This document shows, piece after piece, positions 8,635 to 16,972 of a stretch of DNA of 64,000 nucleotides. The position numbers were made by a program, and so were the translations under genes. The DNA comes from Bdellovibrio bacteriovorus (GTDB lineage: Bacteria; Bdellovibrionota; Bdellovibrionia; Bdellovibrionales; Bdellovibrionaceae). Numbering within the stretch: the stretch's first letter is position 1; each line of letters starts with the position of its first letter. The notes beneath the pieces were generated by a model, which was not told where the DNA came from, made no database searches, and saw only the letters and a list, made by a program, of their open reading frames with translations. Location: contig NZ_LUKE01000001.1 in the NCBI RefSeq assembly GCF_001592735.1, positions 1,873,184-1,937,183 on the forward strand, in the 5' to 3' direction.

Positions 8635-10428
8635 TTATTTCACCAAACTTTTTAATTCTTGATCGAAAGCGGCTTCGCCACATTGTTGTTTATTCGAAGT
8701 CGGAGCACATCCACGAACACGGCCCATAAGGCGCGCGATCAATTTGTTTTGCGGAGTCATCTCGCCGATAGCGTACATTTGTACTTTGTCTTTTTCGTAA
8801 GCTTGTTCGTAAAGTCGGTACTGACCAGGAATTTGTAAACGCGTGCTCACGGATGCCTTTTTAAAGTCTAAGTAAGACGGCAAAGAAATGCGTGGGTTGG
8901 CAAAGACGTATTCTTGTTTTTCATTTAGCGAGAACACATTTTTCGCACCATAAAGGTCGACATAGAAGTCATACTTTTTATCGGCATTGATTTCTAAGCC
9001 TTTACCTTCGCGGCGAGCCGTAGAGTCCGCACCTTGAAGACCGTAAGAGATGAAGTATTCAGTTCCCATGACTTTCAATTCGCCACTGCCATCGATATCA
9101 TAAAGATCGAAGTCTTGCGCGCGGTTACCGAAGAACGAAACTTGAGTCATTTTAGAGTTTTCAACCGGAATGATTTGACGGAATTCCCAAACGCCACCGA
9201 TAGAAAAGCGCAAGCACCCATGAGAAACGCCACCGCGTTTAACCGCCCAATAAGTGTTGTGACCAGGGTTTAAACCCAAAGCTTGCTTAACGGCTTTGCT
9301 TGGATCCCAGAAACGCACCGCGGGATTATGAAATCCATTCCCGATGTCTTGGTAATCCATTTTAGGTGCAAATCCATAGTAGGGCTCATTACGGATATTA
9401 TCGACTTCGCGACCACCTGAACGAGACAGGAATTGCCAAAGACCCGGAGTCGAGAAGGCATTAATGCGGTTGCCGAATTCATCAGACGTTTTTTCTTCAA
9501 CAGAACCTGTTGGGTAAATAGCGGTGAATTCTGGGTAGCTTAGATAACAGCTAGAAGCTGAAGAACACTGCAAAGCTTTTTGCCAGTGGCCTTGGTTGTT
9601 AACGACTTTGAAATCGTACTTAGAACCCGTCACCGCCACAAAAAGATCCAAAGCGGCCATTGTGAATTCATTGTCTGAAGCACCATTGGTCGCTAATGTA
9701 ATGGCTTTCGTTAATTTTGCCATAACGTCAGCACTTGGTTTTTGCGTGTAATTCACGCGACCGAAAAGAAGAGTATTGATCGCGATGATAGTTTCTTGTG
9801 GGTTGCCCGTGATTTTAGCGGCGTTGCCACCAGAAGACTGCTGTACTTGAGTTTTCCATTTCGCGAATTCTTGAGCTAAGTTCAGATTCAAGATGAATAC
9901 GCGGCCTGGGTTTAAAGCTCTCAAGATATTCAAGCTTTTTGCGTAAGTGCTTTCAGCAGATTCAGCACCTTTACTGGCGCGGTCGACAAGGCCTAAAATA
10001 TCATAGTTCGGGGACTCGATGATTTGGTTGTATAAATCCAGCTGCGGCAGAAGTTTTGAGCCTGAAGGATTTACATTCAGTTTAGCACCAGGGCCTTTAG
10101 TAAGAGCTCTGTAAACCTCATAACGCTTTACAAGGTCAAAGGCATAATCGGTCAGGGCTTGGTCGTCCAAAATAACCGAAATACGAGTTTGGTTCCCGCG
10201 GCTGACGCGCACATGGATACGCTCTGGGGCCTGCTGGCGCATCGCAAATCCAGTGTAAAAGGTTGGGTAATAGCCATTGATGGATTTTGCCCCAGGTGAC
10301 CAGCTCGTTCCCCAGACTGGAAGAAGGCTGTTATACTCTTCGATAGTTTTTACGGAAACGCTTTGAGCGACGGCAAAAAGGCTGATCGCGACAACTGCAA
10401 ACGACAACAATACTTTTGTGATTTTCAT
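8635..10428 (-). CDS. L,D-transpeptidase (YkuD-type) exported protein
   Basis: Probable peptidoglycan L,D-transpeptidase or related cysteine enzyme acting outside the inner membrane. The catalytic motif SHGCLR lies at about residues 402-407 (Cys405), with an upstream conserved His in GHNTYWAVKRGGVSHGC. The N-terminus is a signal peptide (MKITKVLLSFAVVAISLFAVAQ). The start was set at ATG 10428, which has AGAGGAC just upstream; the frame extends 7 codons further. At ~597 residues it is much longer than simple YkuD proteins, with a ~280-residue N-terminal region that I cannot assign. First gene of the operon with 8633 and 7254. Bdellovibrio L,D-transpeptidases are known to remodel prey wall; whether this one does is inference. 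Confidence 0.85.
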   Translation of the reverse strand: MKITKVLLSFAVVAISLFAVAQSVSVKTIEEYNSLLPVWGTSWSPGAKSINGYYPTFYTGFAMRQQAPERIHVRVSRGNQTRISVILDDQALTDYAFDLVKRYEVYRALTKGPGAKLNVNPSGSKLLPQLDLYNQIIESPNYDILGLVDRASKGAESAESTYAKSLNILRALNPGRVFILNLNLAQEFAKWKTQVQQSSGGNAAKITGNPQETIIAINTLLFGRVNYTQKPSADVMAKLTKAITLATNGASDNEFTMAALDLFVAVTGSKYDFKVVNNQGHWQKALQCSSASSCYLSYPEFTAIYPTGSVEEKTSDEFGNRINAFSTPGLWQFLSRSGGREVDNIRNEPYYGFAPKMDYQDIGNGFHNPAVRFWDPSKAVKQALGLNPGHNTYWAVKRGGVSHGCLRFSIGGVWEFRQIIPVENSKMTQVSFFGNRAQDFDLYDIDGSGELKVMGTEYFISYGLQGADSTARREGKGLEINADKKYDFYVDLYGAKNVFSLNEKQEYVFANPRISLPSYLDFKKASVSTRLQIPGQYRLYEQAYEKDKVQMYAIGEMTPQNKLIARLMGRVRGCAPTSNKQQCGEAAFDQELKSLVK

Positions 10429-10616
10429 GAAAGTCCTCTGGCTAGTCAAAATTGAGAGGCTCTTTTAACAGCTTTATGTTTTAAGTAAATGGCTTTGTAG
10501 GGAACTGCTCTAATACAAGTAAGAACTTCACTCTCTCTGAGGCCCCAAGTTGAAAAACTACCGTAATGCAAGAATCTAAGTTATTTCATGGATCCGTTTC
10601 TTACTGAGAGGTTTGC

Positions 10617-11165
10617 TTGATCATCCGAATCTTAAGTCTTTGTTTGCTAGTATTGGCTTTTTGTAATGCTGGAACGGCACAGGCGGCTCCCGCTAGGATC
10701 ATAATTCTTCGCCATGCAGAGAAGGTCTCAGACCTTGAAAAGAACCTTTCACCCGAAGGTTATGCGCGGGCGGAAGCCCTGGCAAAATACTTTAGCAGCT
10801 CGGGGTTTTTAAACACATATGGCAAACCAGAGATCTTTTTTGCGGCTTCTCCCAAAGGCAACAGCAGTCTGCGTTCAGTGGAAACGGTCGCCCCGGCGGC
10901 GCAGGTTTTAAAAGTGCCGCTAGATTCTTCGTTTGATAAAGACGACGGCGAAGACCTGATGGAGTATGTTCTAAGAAATACGAAGTTTGATGGGAAAACC
11001 GTTGTTATCTGCTGGAACCGCAAAGGGATTCCTGATCTTTTAAACCCGTTAGAGGGAGACTTCCCTAAACGTTGGAGCGAGAACGTTTTTGACCGCTTCT
11101 GGATTTTAGAGCAGCAAGCGGATCGCAGTTATTACCTCACCAGCATCCCTCAAGATCTTTATTAA
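10617..11165 (+). CDS. Histidine phosphatase family protein, exported
   Basis: A signal peptide (MIIRILSLCLLVLAFCNAGTAQA) is followed by RIIILRHAEK, the phosphohistidine RHG-type motif (here RHAEK) of the histidine phosphatase superfamily. NLSPEGYARAEALAKYF matches the next family block. At 182 residues it is short. A second catalytic His is not obvious; VICWNRKG lies where GH or SHG is usual, so activity is uncertain. The start is TTG 10617 with GAGAGG upstream. It stands alone, convergent with rmuC (overlap of 4 bases). Substrate unknown. Confidence 0.8.
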   Translation: MIIRILSLCLLVLAFCNAGTAQAAPARIIILRHAEKVSDLEKNLSPEGYARAEALAKYFSSSGFLNTYGKPEIFFAASPKGNSSLRSVETVAPAAQVLKVPLDSSFDKDDGEDLMEYVLRNTKFDGKTVVICWNRKGIPDLLNPLEGDFPKRWSENVFDRFWILEQQADRSYYLTSIPQDLY

Positions 11166-12388
11166 TTATTTTCTAGCTGGGGTAAGGACTTTTCGGTTTT
11201 TGCTCCCAGGCGCTTTAGATCTTCAACCTGGTCAATCAGATTACCTCGCCCTTCGCTGACTTTTTTAATCACGTCTTCGTGGGCTTTCTGGGCGGCGCCT
11301 AGTTTTTCTCCCAAATTCTGCAGATCTTTTAAAAGCCCGGCGAATTTTTCGTATAAAAGTCCGCCGCGTTTCGCGATCTCAAGGGCATTCTTTTCTTGGC
11401 GATCTTGTTTCCAAAGGGCCGCGACAGTTCTTAAGGTCGCTAGCAACGTTGTGGGGCTCACAATCGCGATATTACGCTCCCAAGCGTAATTGAAAAGATC
11501 CGGTTTTAATTTAAATGCCAAGGCAAAGGCGGGTTCCAGCGGCATAAATAAAATCACGAAATCAGGCGTGATCAGTTTTTCGGCAGAGTGATATTTCTTT
11601 TCGGAAAGACCATCGATGTGTTTTTTTAAAGCATCTACGTGAAGCTTTCCGGTGCGTTCTAAATCTTCGGGTGTGTTTGAAGAGGCATATTGTTCGTAAG
11701 CGACCAAAGTCATCTTTGCATCGACGATCAAATGTTTTTCATCAGGAAGGTTCACGATCACGTCGGGACGAAGGATTTGTCCATCATCCCCACGCAAATC
11801 CATGTCCGTGCCTTGGATGATGTACTCTTCACCTTTGCGCAATCCTGAGCGTTCTAGAATGTTTTCTAAAATCAGCTCGCCCCAATTTCCTTGGGTTTTA
11901 ACTTCGCCTTTAAGTGCTTTGGTTAAATTTTGAGTTTCGGCGGACATCACTTTGTTCAGCTCCATCATTTTGCTTAATTCCCCGCGCAGCATGCCGCGCT
12001 CCGAACGTTCGGTGGAATAAGTTTCTTCGACCTTTTTTTCGAAGTCTTTGATGCGCTCTTTTAAAGGTTCAAGAACGGAGGCGATGTTTTTATGATTTTG
12101 ATCGGTGAATTTGGCTGATTTTTCTTCAAAAATCTTTTGCGCGGTGACTTCAAATTGGATTTTCATGTTGTCGGCAAGCTTGTCATGCTGCTTGCGGGCT
12201 TCGACCATCAGGTCTTTTTGTTCTTGCAGGCTTTGAGTTAAAAGCTCGTTTTTTAACTGCAAAGAGCTGAGATCGCTTTGCAGCTGACTTTTTTCAGTCG
12301 CCGACTGGGCTTTAAATTTGAAATAAGTGATGATTCCCGCAATCGCCGCACCGGCCACAAAAGCTAAGAAAGAAATCAAAATATCCAT
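11162..12388 (-). CDS. rmuC: DNA recombination protein RmuC
   Basis: The RmuC family limits recombination at inverted repeats and has a nuclease-like core. An N-terminal membrane helix (residues 1-20) precedes a long coiled coil (about 25-130). The conserved core contains GNWGELILENILERSGLRKGEEY, then RPDVIVNLPDEKHLIVDAKM with the PD-(D/E)XK-like D...DAK pattern, then FMPLEPAFALA and NIAIVSPTTLLATLRTVA. At 408 residues it is typical. Single gene, converging on the phosphatase gene. Confidence 0.93.
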   Translation of the reverse strand: MDILISFLAFVAGAAIAGIITYFKFKAQSATEKSQLQSDLSSLQLKNELLTQSLQEQKDLMVEARKQHDKLADNMKIQFEVTAQKIFEEKSAKFTDQNHKNIASVLEPLKERIKDFEKKVEETYSTERSERGMLRGELSKMMELNKVMSAETQNLTKALKGEVKTQGNWGELILENILERSGLRKGEEYIIQGTDMDLRGDDGQILRPDVIVNLPDEKHLIVDAKMTLVAYEQYASSNTPEDLERTGKLHVDALKKHIDGLSEKKYHSAEKLITPDFVILFMPLEPAFALAFKLKPDLFNYAWERNIAIVSPTTLLATLRTVAALWKQDRQEKNALEIAKRGGLLYEKFAGLLKDLQNLGEKLGAAQKAHEDVIKKVSEGRGNLIDQVEDLKRLGAKTEKSLPQLENN

Positions 12389-12536
12389 AGGCCCTCCACA
12401 AAATTCGACTTTAAGGCATTCTAACGCGAATCAGAGAGGTTTTGCCTCTAGAATTTCTTTTGGTCACGAGAAAAGAATCTGATAAAAGAAGAAGGGCCTT
12501 CAGGGGCTTTTAAACTTTCAACAATGCGATGCAAAA

Positions 12537-13418
12537 ATGAATTCTCAAGTCAAAAGTGTGCTTTTAGCGTTCCGTCCGAAAACTCTGACTGCGGCCTTGG
12601 TGCCGTGCCTTGCTGGAACGGCCTTGGTTCGTGCTATCGGTCTTTCATGGGATGGATGGGTTCTTTTTTATGCCTTGATGGCCTCTTTTCTTATCCAAAT
12701 TGGAACGAATCTCGTGAACGATGCGGTGGATTTTAAAAAAGGTGCGGATACGGAAAAACGCATCGGACCTCAACGTATCACGCAAGCCGGGATTATGACG
12801 GCCAATCAGGTGATGTCTTTAGGATCTTTGTGTTTTGCTTTGGCGGTTCTTTGCGGCATTCCGTTAGTGCTAAAAGGCGGAGCGGTGATCGTGGCGATCG
12901 GTATTGCTTCGGTGTTGATGGGTTATGCTTATACGGCAGGTCCATTTCCGTTAGCCTACCTGGGCTTGGGCGATCTTTTTGTCATTTTGTTTTTTGGCTT
13001 GTTGGCGGTCATGGGGATTGTTTACCTGAACGTCGGCGAATGGATGCCGGAAGCTTTTGTCTTGGGATTGCAGATTGGATTTCATGCGACTGTTTTGATT
13101 GCGATCAACAACCTTCGCGATCGCGCGGGTGACGCTTTAGTGAATAAAAAAACTTTGGCCGTGCGCTTTGGGGTGAAGTTCTCGCGTTTTGAAATTGCGG
13201 CTTTGTGTTTCTTGCCGTTTCTTTTAAATATTTACTGGTGGGTCGAGGGATATAAAATCCCGGCGATGGTGTCGTTGTTAGCTTTACCGCTCGCCATCAA
13301 AGTGACTAAGAATGTTTTCACGACAGAACCTAGTGCTTCCTATAACAAATTCTTGGGTCAAGCCGCCGGATTGCATTTGGTGTTTGGTCTGCTGTTGACG
13401 TTGGGATTTGCTTTTTGA
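12537..13418 (+). CDS. menA: 1,4-dihydroxy-2-naphthoate polyprenyltransferase MenA
   Basis: UbiA-superfamily integral membrane enzyme that joins a polyprenyl chain to DHNA, the membrane step of menaquinone synthesis. RPKTLTAALVPCLAGTAL at the N-terminus and NLVNDAVDFKKGADTEKRIGP (the first Asp-rich motif) at about residues 60-80 are MenA-like. The second motif is INNLRDRAGDALVNKKTLAVRFG near residue 190. Several hydrophobic helices follow. It overlaps menC by the TTGA of stop and start, so menA-menC-menE is one operon. Confidence 0.92.
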   Translation: MNSQVKSVLLAFRPKTLTAALVPCLAGTALVRAIGLSWDGWVLFYALMASFLIQIGTNLVNDAVDFKKGADTEKRIGPQRITQAGIMTANQVMSLGSLCFALAVLCGIPLVLKGGAVIVAIGIASVLMGYAYTAGPFPLAYLGLGDLFVILFFGLLAVMGIVYLNVGEWMPEAFVLGLQIGFHATVLIAINNLRDRAGDALVNKKTLAVRFGVKFSRFEIAALCFLPFLLNIYWWVEGYKIPAMVSLLALPLAIKVTKNVFTTEPSASYNKFLGQAAGLHLVFGLLLTLGFAF

Positions 13419-14401
13419 AAGATATTTTCTATTCCTCCTATCAACTAACTCCTCGTCAGTCTTTGAATGCTAAAGTTCAAGGGGCTGGTCGTGAGGGTGT
13501 TTTGTTGATGGTGAGGTGGAATGACGGCCTGGTGGGTTTTGCCGATCTTCATCCTTGGGCTGAGCTGGGTGACCAAAGCCTGGACGAACAATTGCGCATT
13601 TTACGTGAAGGTAAGCTGACAGCGTTATCGCATTCAAGTCTGTGGCTTGCCCGCCGGGATGCCGAGGCTCGCTTTGCTGAAAGAAATCTTTTACCTGAAA
13701 AACCACAGCTAAAAAACAATGCTCTTTTATCTTCGATCATGGACATTGATGGCGATCATTTAAATGCATTAAAGCTGCAAGGCTTTGATACGATCAAGAT
13801 CAAATTAGGCCGAGATTTAAAAAAAGAACTTCATCAGCTGCGCCATTTTGCTGGTACATCATTTCGACTGCGCTTAGATTTTAACAATGTTCTTAGTGAC
13901 AGCGTTTACAAGGACTTCATGTCTGCGGTTCCCGAGGATGTTCGTAAGCAGATTGAGTACGTTGAGGATCCGTTTCCTTACGACGCAAAATCTTGGTCGA
14001 AGGTGCGCCCTTTTGCTCCGTTGGCAATGGATCAAGATCTTGCCCATGTCCTTCATCACACCGATCCGGAGTTTGATGTTATTATTCTAAAGCCAGCAAA
14101 GACCGATGTCGCCGAAGCCGTTCACTTTGCGCAAAAATATAATTGCAAGGTCGCGGTGACCAGTTACATGGATCATCCGGTGGGTGTGATCCATGCGGCG
14201 GCGGTGGCGGCCGAGCTAAAACATGAATACGGCGATATGGTTTTACAATCGGGTTGTTTAACTCAGGCCGCATTTGTTGAAGACGCATTTTCAAAACAAA
14301 TACGGACAGACGGCCCATTTATTTACCCGGTTGCGGGTGACGGTATTGGCTTTGATGAAACTTTGGAGGCGCTGCCATGGCAGAAACTCGCGCGCCTATA
14401 A
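13415..14401 (+). CDS. menC: o-Succinylbenzoate synthase MenC (enolase superfamily)
   Basis: Dehydratase of menaquinone synthesis. Enolase-superfamily signatures in order: lysine pair region IKIKLGRD, metal ligand LRLDFNN, metal ligand EYVEDPF, third ligand LAMDQDLA, and catalytic lysine VIILKPAK. The start is a TTG overlapping the menA stop. At 328 residues it is of normal size. Its end overlaps menE by 25 bases, indicating translational coupling. The enzyme could also act on dipeptides, as some superfamily members do, but flanking menA and menE make MenC the better call. Confidence 0.88.
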   Translation: MKDIFYSSYQLTPRQSLNAKVQGAGREGVLLMVRWNDGLVGFADLHPWAELGDQSLDEQLRILREGKLTALSHSSLWLARRDAEARFAERNLLPEKPQLKNNALLSSIMDIDGDHLNALKLQGFDTIKIKLGRDLKKELHQLRHFAGTSFRLRLDFNNVLSDSVYKDFMSAVPEDVRKQIEYVEDPFPYDAKSWSKVRPFAPLAMDQDLAHVLHHTDPEFDVIILKPAKTDVAEAVHFAQKYNCKVAVTSYMDHPVGVIHAAAVAAELKHEYGDMVLQSGCLTQAAFVEDAFSKQIRTDGPFIYPVAGDGIGFDETLEALPWQKLARL

Positions 14402-15537
14402 ATTTTGAATCAGCGGATAACGAAATTCTGCTCAATCCGCGATTGCCCAAAGCGGATTTTGAAAGTCTTTACAGGCTGGCCTCATGCACGCAAGAGGACC
14501 GATCCTTAAAAGGACATGTCTGGTTTTCCACATCTGGATCCACAGCAGAATCCGCGGCCAGCGTGAAGTTGGTGGCCATCTCAAAAACATCTTTATTGGC
14601 CTCCGCAATGTCAGTTAACAGGCACTTGCAGGTCACTGCTCAAGACAAATGGACCCAAGTTCTGCCGCACTTTCATGTTGGTGGATTTGGAATCGAGGCC
14701 CGCGCTTTTTTAAGTCGGTCCGCGGTGATCCCGGCTCTCAATGAACAACGTTGGGATGCTGAGCATTTTTATAACATCGTTAAAAGCGAGCACTGCACAC
14801 TGTCTGCTTTGGTTCCAACTCAAGTGTATGATTTAGTTTTGGCAGGGTATCGCTGCCCTCAGTCATTAAGAGCCGTCGTCGTCGGCGGGGGTATTTTAGA
14901 AAAAGATCTATTCATGAAAGCCCGAGAATTAGGCTGGCCCGTGCTACCAAGTTACGGGATGACCGAAACGGCCTCGCAAATTGCGACCGCGAGTTTAGAT
15001 TCTTTAAAAGCTTTGGAATATCCCGCGATGAAGCTTTTATCCCATGCCAAGGCACGGACCAATGATGAAGGATTTTTGGAAGTTCAAGCTGAGTCCTTAT
15101 TTACCTGCTACGCCCAGAATCTTTCAGAGGGGCGCTTCACTTGGGACCCGAAAATAGACGGCTGGTTTACGACCGAAGATCAAGGCGAAGTTCACGGTGG
15201 GGTCATCACCGTTCAGGGGCGTAAAAAGGATTATATAAAAATTGGTGGTGAAGCCACAAACATGGCTCGTCTGCGTTCGATTTTAGATCAAGTGGCCTTA
15301 AAGATGGATGCGAGTTGGCCTTTAAAAGTCACGTTGATTGACGTGCCTTCTGACAGGCTGGGCACGGAGGTTCACATGGTCAGCCATCTAAGTCCAGAGC
15401 AGACGGAAAAGTTAATAAACCAGTTTGCAATGGACGTGCTTCCATTTGAAAAACCGCGTAAGATTTATTACGTTGATAAGATTCCCCGCAGCGATCTGGG
15501 GAAAATTTTGTGGTCCGAGTTGAGGAGAAAACTATGA
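14377..15537 (+). CDS. menE: o-Succinylbenzoate-CoA ligase MenE
   Basis: ANL-superfamily adenylating enzyme that makes OSB-CoA for naphthoate ring closure. The P-loop-like motif is WFSTSGSTAES at about residue 48, followed by LPHFHVGGFGIEARAF, the SYGMTETASQIA motif, DQGEVHGGVITVQGRKKDYIKIGGE at the hinge, and a C-terminal catalytic Lys in IPRSDLGKI. At 386 residues it is a short, MenE-sized ligase. Overlaps menC upstream; its stop overlaps the ATG of the next gene. menB, menD, menF and menH are not in this window. Confidence 0.9.
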   Translation: MAETRAPINFESADNEILLNPRLPKADFESLYRLASCTQEDRSLKGHVWFSTSGSTAESAASVKLVAISKTSLLASAMSVNRHLQVTAQDKWTQVLPHFHVGGFGIEARAFLSRSAVIPALNEQRWDAEHFYNIVKSEHCTLSALVPTQVYDLVLAGYRCPQSLRAVVVGGGILEKDLFMKARELGWPVLPSYGMTETASQIATASLDSLKALEYPAMKLLSHAKARTNDEGFLEVQAESLFTCYAQNLSEGRFTWDPKIDGWFTTEDQGEVHGGVITVQGRKKDYIKIGGEATNMARLRSILDQVALKMDASWPLKVTLIDVPSDRLGTEVHMVSHLSPEQTEKLINQFAMDVLPFEKPRKIYYVDKIPRSDLGKILWSELRRKL

Positions 15538-15857
15538 GCATCCAACGTGAAGAAAACCCGTGGTCTGAAGGTATCGTGATGGTTTGCACGAAATGCGCAA
15601 AGTCCATCAGCTCGAAGAGCCTTAAAGAAGAAGGCAATGCCGGAGAAAATCTTAAGACCTATCTTAAGAAGGCTTTTAAAGAAACCGGCGACCTTAAAAA
15701 AATCCGCATTGTTACCTCTAGCTGTTTAGATGTCTGCATCGATGAAACTCAAGCGGTGACCTTTGCGTCGACAGGTGGCGAAACTATCACATTGACGGTG
15801 CACCCGGAAGAAGACCGCAAAGAATTATTGAACCTGCTTCGCGATAAAATCAAATAG
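15534..15857 (+). CDS. Thioredoxin-like [2Fe-2S] ferredoxin-type protein
   Basis: 107-residue protein with cysteine pattern VCTKCAKS near the start and TSSCLDVC about 45 residues later, the CxxC...CxxxC arrangement of NuoE/thioredoxin-like [2Fe-2S] ferredoxins. The C-terminal part (ETITLTVHPEEDRKELLNLL) matches this fold. The start is ATG 15534 with TTGAGGAG upstream, overlapping the menE stop as ATGA; a GTG at 15510 is less likely. It is cotranscribed with the men genes and could serve a redox step, but that role is inference. Confidence 0.72.
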   Translation: MSIQREENPWSEGIVMVCTKCAKSISSKSLKEEGNAGENLKTYLKKAFKETGDLKKIRIVTSSCLDVCIDETQAVTFASTGGETITLTVHPEEDRKELLNLLRDKIK

Positions 15858-15859
15858 CG

Positions 15860-16456
15860 ATGAGTGACTCTACTTGGGCCGCCTACAACACGGGGGAATA
15901 TCCAGCACGTCCTCGCTTGTTAACCACTTTGGACAATTACTGCAAAGAATCCGGTATGGCTTTAGACCTGGGTTGTGGTAGTGGACGTGACACGAAAGAG
16001 TTGTTAAAACGTGGCTGGGCGGTGACTGCGGTTGATAGTGATCTTGGGTCGTTAAAGACCCTTCAAGCTGAAGCTCCCAAAAATAATAAGCTCACTGTCT
16101 TAAATACAAATTTTGAATCGTTGCAGCTTTCTACGAACACTTTCAATCTTATTAATGCCAGTTACGCTCTACCATTTTGTAGACCTCAGAGTTTTTTGAA
16201 TTTCTGGCAGATGATGGTAGCTTCTTTAAGGCCCAACGGAATTGTTTCTTTTGAGCTTTTCGGCATCAACGATGACTGGGCCAAGCTTCCTCGTCCGGCA
16301 AGTACGATGAGTTTTCATTCGCGCACGCAAGTAGATCATTTGTTAAAAGATCTAAAAATAGAAATCTTTAAAGAAGAAGAATTCGAAGGCCCCACCTTTG
16401 ACGCTCCCGATAAACACTGGCATATCTTTTCGTGCATTGTGCGAAAAGACGTTTAG
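15860..16456 (+). CDS. Class I SAM-dependent methyltransferase
   Basis: Contains the SAM-binding motif I LDLGCGSGRDTKEL at about residues 35-48, with a downstream acidic residue in VTAVDSD (motif post-I) and the NLINASYALPF segment at motif II. The sequence resembles TehB/UbiE-like small methyltransferases, 198 residues. It starts 3 bases after the ferredoxin-like gene, so it belongs to the end of the men operon. The substrate is unknown. It is too unlike MenG to make that call safely, though a late menaquinone methylation is an option. Confidence 0.78.
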   Translation: MSDSTWAAYNTGEYPARPRLLTTLDNYCKESGMALDLGCGSGRDTKELLKRGWAVTAVDSDLGSLKTLQAEAPKNNKLTVLNTNFESLQLSTNTFNLINASYALPFCRPQSFLNFWQMMVASLRPNGIVSFELFGINDDWAKLPRPASTMSFHSRTQVDHLLKDLKIEIFKEEEFEGPTFDAPDKHWHIFSCIVRKDV

Positions 16457-16530
16457 GGTGGTCGCGTAATAATTAAAAACTCAATACATTCGTTAACTTG
16501 TGATGATTGAAAAAAATTACGAGGCTTAAT

Positions 16531-16568
16531 TACTACAAACGTAGTTGACAATTACTACGAGCGTAGTA
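16531..16568. promoter_or_regulatory. Two BlaI-type operators overlapping a promoter
   Basis: Two dyads of the TACTAC-N4-GTAGTA class known for BlaI/MecI repressors: TACTACAAACGTAGTT (16531-16546) and TACTACGAGCGTAGTA (16553-16568). A TTGACA (-35) sits at 16545-16550 between them, and a plausible -10 (TAATTT, 16567-16572) overlaps the second. The repressor would therefore cover its own promoter. Transcription would start at about 16579, next to the ATG at 16580. Confidence 0.8.
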
Positions 16569-16579
16569 ATTTCTTCTGC

Positions 16580-16969
16580 ATGGGAAATAAACTTTTAGAA
16601 GTCGGACCTTTAGAAATGGAAGTGCTGGGAATATTAAACTCAGCTTCTGATCTTGGTGTCTCCAATATACAGACCGAATTAAAAAACAATGGCCATGATC
16701 TAGCTTACACCACCGTGATGACGGTGCTTGTTCGTCTATTTAATAAAAATCTTGTCGTTCGTCGTAAAGAAGGCCGACAGTTTCTTTATTCGGTGGCAAA
16801 AAAGAAAGCCCACGCACCTCTTACTATTTTTGAGAAGGTAAAGACATCTCTTTTTGGTTCAGAGAAATTAAAGCCTATTTTGGGACTGCTTGAGTCTGAT
16901 GACGGATTAAGCCGTGAGGAGTTAGAGGCATTAAAAAAAGCTGTGGAAGCAAAGCTAAAAAGGTCTTAG
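16580..16969 (+). CDS. BlaI/MecI-family transcriptional repressor
   Basis: Winged-helix repressor: LEMEVLGILNSASDLGVSNIQ then YTTVMTVLVRLFNKNLVVRRKEGRQF is the family DNA-binding core at residues about 10-70. At 129 residues it is of usual size. In the family the repressor is cut after a signal from an M56 metalloprotease; that gene follows after 3 bases. Two operators of the family type lie in the promoter, so the gene is autoregulated. No ribosome site is visible before the ATG, which fits a leaderless message. Confidence 0.92.
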   Translation: MGNKLLEVGPLEMEVLGILNSASDLGVSNIQTELKNNGHDLAYTTVMTVLVRLFNKNLVVRRKEGRQFLYSVAKKKAHAPLTIFEKVKTSLFGSEKLKPILGLLESDDGLSREELEALKKAVEAKLKRS

Positions 16970-16972
16970 ACG

